Positions 44,515 to 52,464 of a stretch of 64,000 nt of DNA are shown one piece after another. Within the stretch, counting starts at the first letter, position 1, and each line of letters begins with the position of its first letter. This DNA is from Oceaniferula marina (GTDB lineage: Bacteria > Verrucomicrobiota > Verrucomicrobiia > Verrucomicrobiales > Akkermansiaceae), in assembly GCF_013391475.1 (NCBI RefSeq), contig NZ_JACBAZ010000001.1, positions 296,902 through 360,901 on the forward strand. Direction: 5' to 3'. The position numbers were made by a program, and so were the translations under genes. The notes under the pieces were generated by a model. That model searched no databases. It saw only the letters and a list, made by a program, of their open reading frames with translations, and was not told the DNA's origin.

Positions 44515-45591
44515 ATGCGAATTGGAGTATTAAATAGTGGCGGGGATTGCCCCGGATTGAATGCCGTAATCAACGGAGTGGTAGGAGCGGCATCGAGGTT
44601 GGGCTGGGAAGTTCTCGGATTCATCGACGGTTATGAGGGGCTTTTGCCGGAAGGGGGCGACTACATCACCCTGACTCCTGATGATACCATCGGCATTGCC
44701 AAGCTGGGAGGCACCATCCTTGGCACAACCAACAAAGGGCACTTTGCTGCCAAGGTTGGCGAGGGGGATGTGGCTAAAATCCCCGAGGAAATCATGGCGA
44801 AAGCCCGTGGAAACATGGAAAAACTTGGAGTTGAAGCGCTCGTGATTATTGGCGGAGACGGCTCCCTCACAACAGCCCTGCAAATGAACCAGGAAGGTTT
44901 CAATGTCGTTGGTGTCCCCAAGACAATCGATAACGACCTGCAGGCGACTGCCATGACTTTCGGTTTCGATAGCGCTGTTTCTACGGTGGTGGACAGTCTG
45001 GACCGACTTCAGACCACTGCTCAAAGTCACAAGCGGGTCATGGTACTCGAGGTGATGGGGCGTCACGCTGGTTGGATCGCCCTATGGGGTGGGATTGCCG
45101 GGGGAGCGCACGTCGTGCTGCTGCCTGAGGTGGAATTCAGCCTGGATAAGGTTGCCGACTTCATCAAACAGCGTGAAGCTGAAGGTAAGCGAAGTTCTCT
45201 TGTGGTGGTCGCTGAAGGGGCCAAACTGAGTGGTGGTGAGCTGGTCATTCGCGGCGAAGGCGCTGCCAGTGAGGTGAGTCTCGGCGGCGTTGGTGACGTT
45301 GTTGCGCATCACTTGGAAGAGATGACAGGTAAGGACACCCGTTCCTGCACCTTGGGGCACTTGCAGCGCGGAGGGTCTCCCACTGCGCTCGACCGCATTT
45401 TAGGCGCTCGTTTCGGGGTTAAAGCGGTAGATCTTATCAGGGAAGGGAAATTTGGCAGCATGGTAAGCTACCAGGCGTATCACGTCGATTCCGTCCCGAT
45501 TGAGGACGCTGTCCATCAGCTCCGCCTCGTGAACCCTGAAGGGGAGATGGTGCAAACCGCCCGAGCTCTCGGCATCTGCCTTGGGGACTAG
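44515..45591 (+). CDS. pfkA: 6-phosphofructokinase
   Basis: Phosphorylates fructose 6-phosphate in glycolysis. The 358-residue protein has the nucleotide-binding IGVLNSGGDCPGLNA, LGTTNKG, and the active-site GVPKTIDND (Lys136 before TIDND). The GGDG at 113-116 is of the ATP type, since PPi-dependent enzymes have GGDD here. The lysine before TIDND is of the PPi type, so donor prediction is mixed; such enzymes exist in the group III branch. The carboxyl end has LGHLQRGGSPTALDR. It is preceded by AGAGAGGAC at a suitable distance. Confidence 0.95.
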   Translation: MRIGVLNSGGDCPGLNAVINGVVGAASRLGWEVLGFIDGYEGLLPEGGDYITLTPDDTIGIAKLGGTILGTTNKGHFAAKVGEGDVAKIPEEIMAKARGNMEKLGVEALVIIGGDGSLTTALQMNQEGFNVVGVPKTIDNDLQATAMTFGFDSAVSTVVDSLDRLQTTAQSHKRVMVLEVMGRHAGWIALWGGIAGGAHVVLLPEVEFSLDKVADFIKQREAEGKRSSLVVVAEGAKLSGGELVIRGEGAASEVSLGGVGDVVAHHLEEMTGKDTRSCTLGHLQRGGSPTALDRILGARFGVKAVDLIREGKFGSMVSYQAYHVDSVPIEDAVHQLRLVNPEGEMVQTARALGICLGD

Positions 45592-45631
45592 TTTTCTCGT
45601 TGAGTTATCGATAAGGGACTGAACCACTATT

Positions 45632-46114
45632 ATGAAAGATCCACTGCTTAAACTGCTTAGCACCAAAGCCAGATACTCTTCTGAGGATTTGGCTGAGGCG
45701 CTGAGTCTAAGCCCTGAGGAGGTCGATTCGAAAATTGCCGCCTGGGAAAAAGAGGGCACCATCTTAGGTTATCACGCCGTCGTTGACGCTGAAAAGGCGG
45801 GAGAGCTTGGTGTATCTGCTTTTATCGAGGTTAAAGTGACGCCTGAAAGGGGTGGGGGCTTTGATCGTATGGCCATGCGAATCGCTCGCTTTGATCAAGT
45901 GGACTCCTGCTATCTGATCAGTGGAGGTTACGATCTCCTCGTGGTTGTTGACGGGAAAGGTCTGCGCGAGGTTGCTCGATTTGTCTCTGAAAAATTGAGC
46001 ACCATTGATGGGGTTCTCTCCACGGCAACCCATTTCAGCCTCAAAGCCTACAAGGAAAAGGGATTCGTTTTTGAACAGGAATCTGACAACGGAAGGCTTT
46101 TGGTAAGTCCATAA
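45632..46114 (+). CDS. Lrp/AsnC-family transcriptional regulator
   Basis: A 160-residue DNA-binding regulator: an N-terminal helix-turn-helix (about 10-45, YSSEDLAEALSLSPEEVDSK ...) then the effector-binding RAM domain (about 60-145) with FIEVKVTPERGGGFD, VDSCYLISGGYDLLVVV and TATHFSLKAYKEKG. It lies 70 bp before an aminotransferase on the same strand, and such Lrp-aminotransferase pairs are usual, with the regulator sensing an amino acid product. Which amino acid is unknown. Confidence 0.93.
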   Translation: MKDPLLKLLSTKARYSSEDLAEALSLSPEEVDSKIAAWEKEGTILGYHAVVDAEKAGELGVSAFIEVKVTPERGGGFDRMAMRIARFDQVDSCYLISGGYDLLVVVDGKGLREVARFVSEKLSTIDGVLSTATHFSLKAYKEKGFVFEQESDNGRLLVSP

Positions 46115-46184
46115 CGATGAAGTGTTTCTGCTTAAACTTACATTTTTTTTGTAATTGTAATTTCCCGTGTAATTGAATTGATCT

Positions 46185-47357
46185 ATGGATTATTCTAAGA
46201 AGATTTCCCGGCAGGTGGCTGGGATTCCCCGATCAGGGATTCGCGACTTTTTTGAACTGGTTCAGGGGCGTGAGGATGTCATCTCACTGGGTGTCGGGGA
46301 GCCGGATTTTGCCACCCCTTGGCACATTCGCGAGGCCGCCATTTACTCTCTTGAAAAAGGTCAAACGAGCTACACGTCGAACTTGGGAATGCCTTCACTG
46401 AGGAAGGTCATTTCGAGCTATGTCAGTGGTTTTTTTGAGGTGGATTACGAGTCGGACTCGGAAGTTCTCGTTACAGTGGGGGTGTCTGAGGCGATTGACC
46501 TCGCGTTAAGGGCTTTACTTAATCCTGGGGATGAGGTGGTTTACCATACGCCTTGCTATGTTTCCTACCTGCCGAGTGTTTCGCTGGCATACGGTGTCCC
46601 GGTCGAAGTGGCGACGCACGAGCGTGATAATTTCGCCCTCAGGGCGGATATGCTCGAGCAGGCAATCACACCTAAAACCAGGGTTCTCATGTTAAATTTC
46701 CCGACTAACCCCACCGGGGCGGTTACGCCTCGGTCAGAGTTGGAGAAAATCGCGCGCCTCTGCGTAAAACATGACTTGATTGTGTTGAGTGATGAGATTT
46801 ACTGCGAGTTGAGGTACGATGCCCACGATCCGCACTGCTCAATCGCTTCCTTGCCGGGGATGAAGGAGCGTACCGTTTTGCTTCATGGTTTTTCAAAGGC
46901 TTTTGCAATGACTGGTTTCCGCTTGGGGTATGCATGCGCTCCGCAACCGTTGATTGAGGCTATGATGAAAATACATCAATACGCCATGTTGTGTGCTCCC
47001 ATCACCAGTCAGGCCGCCGCGCTCGAAGCTCTTGAACATGGCGAGGCTGCCATGCTTAAAATGAGGGATAGTTACCACCAGAGGAGGGATTATGTTGTCT
47101 CGAAGCTCAATGAGATGGAGGGTATCCGCTGTCATTGTCCGGGTGGTGCTTTCTACGTCTTTCCGGATATTCGTGAAACCGGGCTCAGCAGTAAGGAATT
47201 TGCCATGCGTCTGCTTGAGGCTGAGGATGTGGCCGCCGTCCCCGGCGATGCCTTTGGTGATGCTGGGCAGGGTTTTCTGCGTTGTTGCTACGCCACCTCG
47301 TTTGACGAACTTAAAGAGGCGATGACCCGCATGAAGCGCTTTGTTGGAACCTTGTAG
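46185..47357 (+). CDS. PLP-dependent aminotransferase (class I/II, aspartate aminotransferase family)
   Basis: The 390-residue product belongs to the aspartate-aminotransferase fold: VISLGVGEPDFATPWHI at the N-terminus, NFPTNPTGAV (cofactor-ring Asn), LIVLSDEIYCEL (Asp binding the pyridine nitrogen), the Schiff-base lysine in HGFSKAFAMTGFRLGYA, and the carboxylate-binding arginine in FLRCCYA. The substrate pair cannot be read from sequence; alanine or aspartate type is likely. Linked to the Lrp regulator upstream, and 13 bp before the CPBP protease gene. Confidence 0.95.
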   Translation: MDYSKKISRQVAGIPRSGIRDFFELVQGREDVISLGVGEPDFATPWHIREAAIYSLEKGQTSYTSNLGMPSLRKVISSYVSGFFEVDYESDSEVLVTVGVSEAIDLALRALLNPGDEVVYHTPCYVSYLPSVSLAYGVPVEVATHERDNFALRADMLEQAITPKTRVLMLNFPTNPTGAVTPRSELEKIARLCVKHDLIVLSDEIYCELRYDAHDPHCSIASLPGMKERTVLLHGFSKAFAMTGFRLGYACAPQPLIEAMMKIHQYAMLCAPITSQAAALEALEHGEAAMLKMRDSYHQRRDYVVSKLNEMEGIRCHCPGGAFYVFPDIRETGLSSKEFAMRLLEAEDVAAVPGDAFGDAGQGFLRCCYATSFDELKEAMTRMKRFVGTL

Positions 47358-47369
47358 GCTCACTCTCGT

Positions 47370-48140
47370 ATGAATCACATTCAAGCATGGAAAGAGGATA
47401 AAACCGTGGCGCATGTGCTGCCGTTGGCTGCTTTCATGCTGCTAATGATCCCATACCAGCTGACTGGTTGGCCTGAGTGGGATCACCCAAATGCCCCATG
47501 GTGGCGACACTACCCTGAGCAGTGGTTGTATCCTCTTCAGTCGCTGATAGCCATAGGGTTACTCCTATATTTCCGCAAAAACTATGAACTGAAATGGGGG
47601 CGGGGTGTTTTTCTTGGGGTTTTCATGGGGGTGATCGGAATTGGCTTTTGGATACTTCCGACCCAGGTGCACAGTTGGCTTGATATTGAAGGTGAGCCTG
47701 ACGGGTTTTTGAGGTTTCTCGGGGTGATGCCACGAACCGACGGGTTCAATCCTCAGGATCTCTCAGATAAATTCAACGGCTCGCTTTGGGTTTACTGGTC
47801 GTCGTTGATTTTTCGATTCTTTAGGGCTGTGGTTGTAGTATCGCTGATCGAGGAAATTTTCTGGCGAGGGTTTCTAATGCGCTTTTTACTCAATCCTGAT
47901 CGAGATTATTGGAAAATACCCTTTGGAAAACCATCATGGAAATCCTTCCTGATTGTTACAGGTTTATTTATGCTGGCTCACGCGCCAGTCGACTATGTTG
48001 GGGCGTTTATTTTCGGATCGCTTATGTATTGGTTGGCTGTCAGAACTAAAAGCCTATTGGCCTGCGTGGTGATGCACGGGGTCGCCAATCTCATCATGGG
48101 CTGGTACGCTATCTCCTTTGGTAAATATGGGTTGTGGTAG
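47370..48140 (+). CDS. CPBP-family intramembrane protease, PEP-CTERM-associated type
   Basis: A 256-residue membrane protein with six to eight hydrophobic segments. The protease motifs are visible: EEIFWRGFLMR (motif 1, EExxxR), HAPVDYVGAFIFG (motif 2 histidine) and MHGVANLIMGWYA (motif 3, HxxxN). The sequence around them (EEIFWRGFLMRFL) fits the family of CAAX-protease-like proteins linked to exosortase/PEP-CTERM systems (TIGR03008 by recollection). The PEP-CTERM protein at 6934 would be a member of the same system, but no exosortase is in the window. Co-directional with the aminotransferase, 13 bp downstream. Confidence 0.88.
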   Translation: MNHIQAWKEDKTVAHVLPLAAFMLLMIPYQLTGWPEWDHPNAPWWRHYPEQWLYPLQSLIAIGLLLYFRKNYELKWGRGVFLGVFMGVIGIGFWILPTQVHSWLDIEGEPDGFLRFLGVMPRTDGFNPQDLSDKFNGSLWVYWSSLIFRFFRAVVVVSLIEEIFWRGFLMRFLLNPDRDYWKIPFGKPSWKSFLIVTGLFMLAHAPVDYVGAFIFGSLMYWLAVRTKSLLACVVMHGVANLIMGWYAISFGKYGLW

Positions 48141-48397
48141 ATTAACCTGCAATGGTAGAGTGATTTGTGATCATATTTACTCTTAAATGTTAATTGGTGG
48201 AGTCGATTGTTCAGCCTGCAATTTGGGTGTTTTCCGCAAGTATTGTTCGTTGCAAAAACGGTTGTCAGTTGCGTAGTTACCTTTGTTGACAGATTTCCAT
48301 GTATTTGAGTCTAGCGTGATGGGGTGAGATCCGATACTCATTTGCAGCGAAAGCGAGCTGGCAGAACCGGCACCCTAGAAAAAGATCTCACGAGAAC

Positions 48398-50044
48398 ATG
48401 AAAATTGGAATTGCTCAAATCAACGCGATCGTCGGGGATTTTCCCGGAAATGCCAAGAAGATCATGGCTGCCTACCGTGAGTGCCTCGAATTGGGAGCCG
48501 AGTTGGTCGTTGCTCCGGAGATGGCATTGGTGGGCTACCCGCCACAAGATCTGATGTTCAAATCTCAGTTCGTGCCAAAATGCCTCCAAGCTCTCGACTA
48601 TTTGGCGGATGAGACAGCTGATATCCCGATGCTTGTGGGGTATGTCGACCACAATACGGAGAACAGCGTGGGTAAACCGTTTCGTAACGCCGCTGCATTT
48701 CTGCACAAGGGGAAGGTGTTGCATAAGATCTGGAAGACCCTGTTGCCAGCATATGACGTCTTTGATGAGCGGCGCTACTTCGAACCTGCGGACCGCGTTG
48801 AACCTATCGTTTGGGGTGGTGTTCGTCTGGGAGTGACGATTTGTGAAGATGTTTGGCCTGTTGAGCACTTGGAGCATCCGCTCTACCATCGTGACCCCGT
48901 TGCCGAACTGGCATCTCAAGGGCTTGACATCCTGATCAACCTCAGCGCTTCACCTTTTCACTTGGGTAAGCCTGAAAGGCGTCTCGACATGCTGAGCCGG
49001 GTAGCGAGAGAACACCACACACCATTGGTTTATTGCAACTGTGTCGGTGGTAACGACCAGTTAATTTTTGACGGTGCTTCCATGGCCTTGGATGCCAAGG
49101 GCGAATTGATCGATTTACTTCCCGCATTTGAAGAAAAATGCACGGTCGTTGAGACCACGGCCGACGCCAACACCACAAGCCGGAATCACTTCGACTTGTC
49201 AGATGAGGAGTCTTTGTACCGAGCATTGGTCCTTGGTTTGCGAGATTACGTGAATAAATGTGGATTTTCCAGTGTCTGCTTGGGTTTGAGCGGGGGGATC
49301 GATTCAGCTCTGACAGCCGTGTTGGCATGTCACGCATTGGGGGCTGACAAGGTGCGAGGCTTGACCATGCCCAGCGAATTTTCATCCGAGGGCAGTGTCG
49401 GACACTCAGTGGATTTGGCTCGCAATCTGGGAATGCGCTGTGACACCGTGCCTATTGCAGACGCATTCGCATCGGTTAAAACATCGATGCAACCCATATT
49501 CGGCGATTTGCCGGAAGATGTGACGGAGGAGAATATGCAAGCTCGGATCCGCGGACTGTTCCTCATGTCGCTTTCCAATAAGTCAGGGAGTTTGCTGCTG
49601 ACGACAGGAAATAAAAGCGAATTAGCTGTTGGTTACTGTACCATGTACGGTGACATGTGTGGGGGGCTCGCCGTAATCAGCGACCTACCAAAAATGCAGG
49701 TATACGCACTATCTCGCTGGATCAACCGGGAGCAGGAAATCATCCCTTGGGACACCATCGAAAAACCTCCAAGCGCCGAGTTGAGGCCAGACCAAAAAGA
49801 TCAGGACACCCTGCCTCCCTATGAAACACTCGACGCCATTCTATCCCTCTACGTGGAACAGCAACTGTCGGCCAGCGAGATTGTAGAAGATTACGGCCAC
49901 GAAGAAAATCTGGTTCGTTGGGTTCAGCGGCGGGTGGATCTCAATGAATGGAAGCGCTTTCAGGCGGCTCCGGGGTTGAGGGTGACATCAAAAGCATTTG
50001 GCATGGGACGGCGCATGCCGATCGTTCAGCGATTCACAGATTAA
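48398..50044 (+). CDS. nadE: NAD+ synthase, glutamine-hydrolysing
   Basis: The 548-residue enzyme makes NAD from deamido-NAD using glutamine. The N-terminal glutaminase (nitrilase fold) has its triad E41 (VVAPEMALVGYPP), K113 (HKIWKTLLPAYD) and C149 (VTICEDVW). The C-terminal synthetase has the pyrophosphatase-type P-loop LGLSGGIDSALT (297-308) and TTGNKSELAVGYCTMYGD. This long form lacks the need for a separate amidotransferase. The 257-bp gap upstream (48141-48397) shows no gene. It is monocistronic as far as seen. Confidence 0.97.
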   Translation: MKIGIAQINAIVGDFPGNAKKIMAAYRECLELGAELVVAPEMALVGYPPQDLMFKSQFVPKCLQALDYLADETADIPMLVGYVDHNTENSVGKPFRNAAAFLHKGKVLHKIWKTLLPAYDVFDERRYFEPADRVEPIVWGGVRLGVTICEDVWPVEHLEHPLYHRDPVAELASQGLDILINLSASPFHLGKPERRLDMLSRVAREHHTPLVYCNCVGGNDQLIFDGASMALDAKGELIDLLPAFEEKCTVVETTADANTTSRNHFDLSDEESLYRALVLGLRDYVNKCGFSSVCLGLSGGIDSALTAVLACHALGADKVRGLTMPSEFSSEGSVGHSVDLARNLGMRCDTVPIADAFASVKTSMQPIFGDLPEDVTEENMQARIRGLFLMSLSNKSGSLLLTTGNKSELAVGYCTMYGDMCGGLAVISDLPKMQVYALSRWINREQEIIPWDTIEKPPSAELRPDQKDQDTLPPYETLDAILSLYVEQQLSASEIVEDYGHEENLVRWVQRRVDLNEWKRFQAAPGLRVTSKAFGMGRRMPIVQRFTD

Positions 50045-50130
50045 TTAACGCTAATTCCTGCTAGCGTTTCGCCCCGAACCTTTGCTATGCTCAATCATCG
50101 GGTCAATTGACCTGCGTTACCCCCAGGATC

Positions 50131-52080
50131 ATGATGGACGAATCTTCAGCGCGCGCCATACTCGGACTCAAGGCTAGGGAAAACCCTCGCCCCCGCTTAG
50201 CTGAGTTCCGCGCCAACGTCCGTAGGCGAGAGGCCTTTATTGAAAATGCCCCGAGCCCGGAAACGAAGCTTCGACTAAAAAAGGAACTGCATGACTACGA
50301 GCAAGCAATCGAAGTTATCGCTGCCGTAGCCCAATCGGTCAAACAACGAAGGCATGTTGGCTTCTGTTGCTGTTTACTGGTGATTGCCACCGCTGCGGCA
50401 TGCGGGTGGTGGAAGTATGATCAGTATGTAAAGCAACAGATAGAGCTGGAGCAGGCTAGGGAGTTGGATTACGAGCATCGCCGTTTTGAACAAAAGGAAA
50501 AGCTTGTCAATCAACGGCTGAAAGAGGGGGAGGGCTACCTGAACCGTCGTCAGTGGAAGTCTGCCACCGAGGCTTACCAATCCGCACTAAGCATCGACCC
50601 CGGTTCTGTGGCTGCAGAGCAAGGTCTGGAGGCTGTCAGCGCGGGGAAACTGGAAGAAAAAAACCAAAAGATTTTTTATCGCTTGGGTGAAAGTCAGGCT
50701 GCGATGGAGGCCGGAGAATGGGAGAAAGCGATCCGTTTAACCCAATCGGTGCTCAAAGAGAATCCAGGGCACCCGGAAGCGACCAAAAAGCTGAAGTCCA
50801 TCAAACTTAAGCAACATCAGCAAAAAGTCAGCTTGCTAGCTCAAGCTGTTGAGCGAGACCTTGAAAGCGGAGACTTGCAGCAAGTTCAGCAATCGTATGC
50901 GCAATTGGAAAAAGAAGCCCCTGATCACCCCGGACTGCAAGCCTACTCGAAGCGCATGAATCAAGCGCTCGCAGAGTTGCAAGCCAGGCAAAGGCAGGCG
51001 CTGGCCCTCATGCAGCAGGCCAAAGAACTGGATAAAGGAGAGTATTCCTCTGAAGCGGTTCGCCTCCTCGATCAAGCTGCGCAGTTGGACCCGGATAACC
51101 CGGAAGTTAAAAAGCTGCATCAAAAAATCAATAACTACTCCAGAACTGTTAAAGTGCCTGAAGATGTGGCCACGATCACTGAAGCGATCGCCATGGCCAG
51201 AGCTCGGGACAGAGTTGAGATCGCTCCAGGTATCTATCATGAGTCAATTATTCTGGACAAGCCGATCAAACTGGAAGGGGGCGCCGGTGTGGGTAAGCTC
51301 GAAAACAAGGAGCCCAACACCCGTGCTTCAGAAAAGCCCCGGGAGAGAGTCATTCTTCAATTGCCAGCGGGTGAAGCACCGCTACTAACCGTCCGAGCTA
51401 CAGCAGACGGATCCCATATCAGCGGCATCAGTTTTCAACACGCAGGTTTCGACTATGATGACGAGAGGGCATCCGCAGTCATCGTCCAAGGGGCATCGGT
51501 CACGATCAGTGAATGCTCGATCAGGCAGGCCGCAGGGCACGGGTTGGCTGTGATAGATGGAGCCAAGGTTCGGGCTCTTGGGTGCTCATTTACGCATTGC
51601 GGGTGGGATGGCGTTTCTGTTTATGGGAAATCGGATAAACGCAACAGTTATGCTGAACTGTTCAATTGTATCAGTCAGGATAATATTCAACACGGAATGG
51701 AGTTCTGGAACGGGGGGCATGGTAAAGTCGAGAATTGTAGAGTGTTAGCCAATGGCTTGTGTGGGATACTGGCCATGTCTCCTCTGGCGCAACTGACGGT
51801 TCAAACAAGTGTCTGCTCAAGAAATCGAAGTGCTGGAATTTTAGTTTCGGATCAAGTAAAAGGGAAGCTCGTAGCCAACCGGTGTGACAACAACCTGCTC
51901 AGCGGAATTGTTGCCAGAGGCCAAGGAACGGATGTCCAGCTCATCAACAACGTAAGCAACGGAAATCAGGAGGTGGGCATTCTCATTCACCAAGGGGTCA
52001 AACGCAGCGCCTTCTCTGGAAATCAGGCAACGGGAAACAAACACCGCCAAATTTGGTTGAATGCTTCCGCCGGCCGCTAG
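50131..52080 (+). CDS. Membrane-anchored TPR / coiled-coil / beta-helix protein
   Basis: From ATG 50131 (649 residues; SD-like AGGA upstream). Residues 1-75 are helical and charged, beginning MMDESSARAILGLKARENPR, loosely like the first helices of a J domain but without the HPD motif. A membrane helix (about 77-95) follows. The next region (about 100-340) is repeats of TPR-like and coiled-coil form (GYLNRRQWKSATEAYQSALS). From about 341 (VPEDVATITEAIAMARARD) to the end is a right-handed parallel beta-helix (NosD/CASH-type) with regular Gly/Asn/Ile repeats. The layout suggests a cell-surface or periplasmic scaffold. Function unknown. Repeat copy 2 follows. Confidence 0.8.
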   Translation: MMDESSARAILGLKARENPRPRLAEFRANVRRREAFIENAPSPETKLRLKKELHDYEQAIEVIAAVAQSVKQRRHVGFCCCLLVIATAAACGWWKYDQYVKQQIELEQARELDYEHRRFEQKEKLVNQRLKEGEGYLNRRQWKSATEAYQSALSIDPGSVAAEQGLEAVSAGKLEEKNQKIFYRLGESQAAMEAGEWEKAIRLTQSVLKENPGHPEATKKLKSIKLKQHQQKVSLLAQAVERDLESGDLQQVQQSYAQLEKEAPDHPGLQAYSKRMNQALAELQARQRQALALMQQAKELDKGEYSSEAVRLLDQAAQLDPDNPEVKKLHQKINNYSRTVKVPEDVATITEAIAMARARDRVEIAPGIYHESIILDKPIKLEGGAGVGKLENKEPNTRASEKPRERVILQLPAGEAPLLTVRATADGSHISGISFQHAGFDYDDERASAVIVQGASVTISECSIRQAAGHGLAVIDGAKVRALGCSFTHCGWDGVSVYGKSDKRNSYAELFNCISQDNIQHGMEFWNGGHGKVENCRVLANGLCGILAMSPLAQLTVQTSVCSRNRSAGILVSDQVKGKLVANRCDNNLLSGIVARGQGTDVQLINNVSNGNQEVGILIHQGVKRSAFSGNQATGNKHRQIWLNASAGR

Positions 52081-52164
52081 CTTTTTTGCGGTCAGCTTGA
52101 GAAGGTTGTTCTTGGTTGTTGAGGTAGAGCTTTACCTCCGGTCATTCACTCCTGTGTAGGTCTA

Positions 52165-52367
52165 ATACCACTCCGTAAAATAGACGAGACGATTGATCAT
52201 TGTTGCGGTATTTGGAAGAGCACTGCGTGATCCATGAGAGTTCCGGATGAATGACTCCTTTGGCTGTGTTTCTCCTTAGTCATGGTGCCCGCACCATTCC
52301 TTCGTCGCGCCTTGCCAAAGAACTTATTCATCTCGGCTATCGTCCCGTCTGTTTTACTACTTGGTCT
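52165..52367 (+). repeat. MITE-like interspersed repeat, copy 2 (203 bp)
   Basis: Second copy of the element described at 16610. It lies in the 384-bp gap between the beta-helix gene and the first transglutaminase gene and holds nearly all of that gap's structure. It has a T in place of C in the left repeat (AAAATAGACG) and ends GGTCT instead of GGTAT, so the terminal repeat is slightly worn. The flanks of the gap (52081-52164, 52368-52464) show no gene. Confidence 0.9.
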
Positions 52368-52464
52368 AAAAATTACGGGCGTTTTACCAAATACGGATTA
52401 TGCATATTTTGCTATTTCTAGCTGGTCGTGCAGGAAGCATCAGGGGTAAGTTACACCTATCAAA

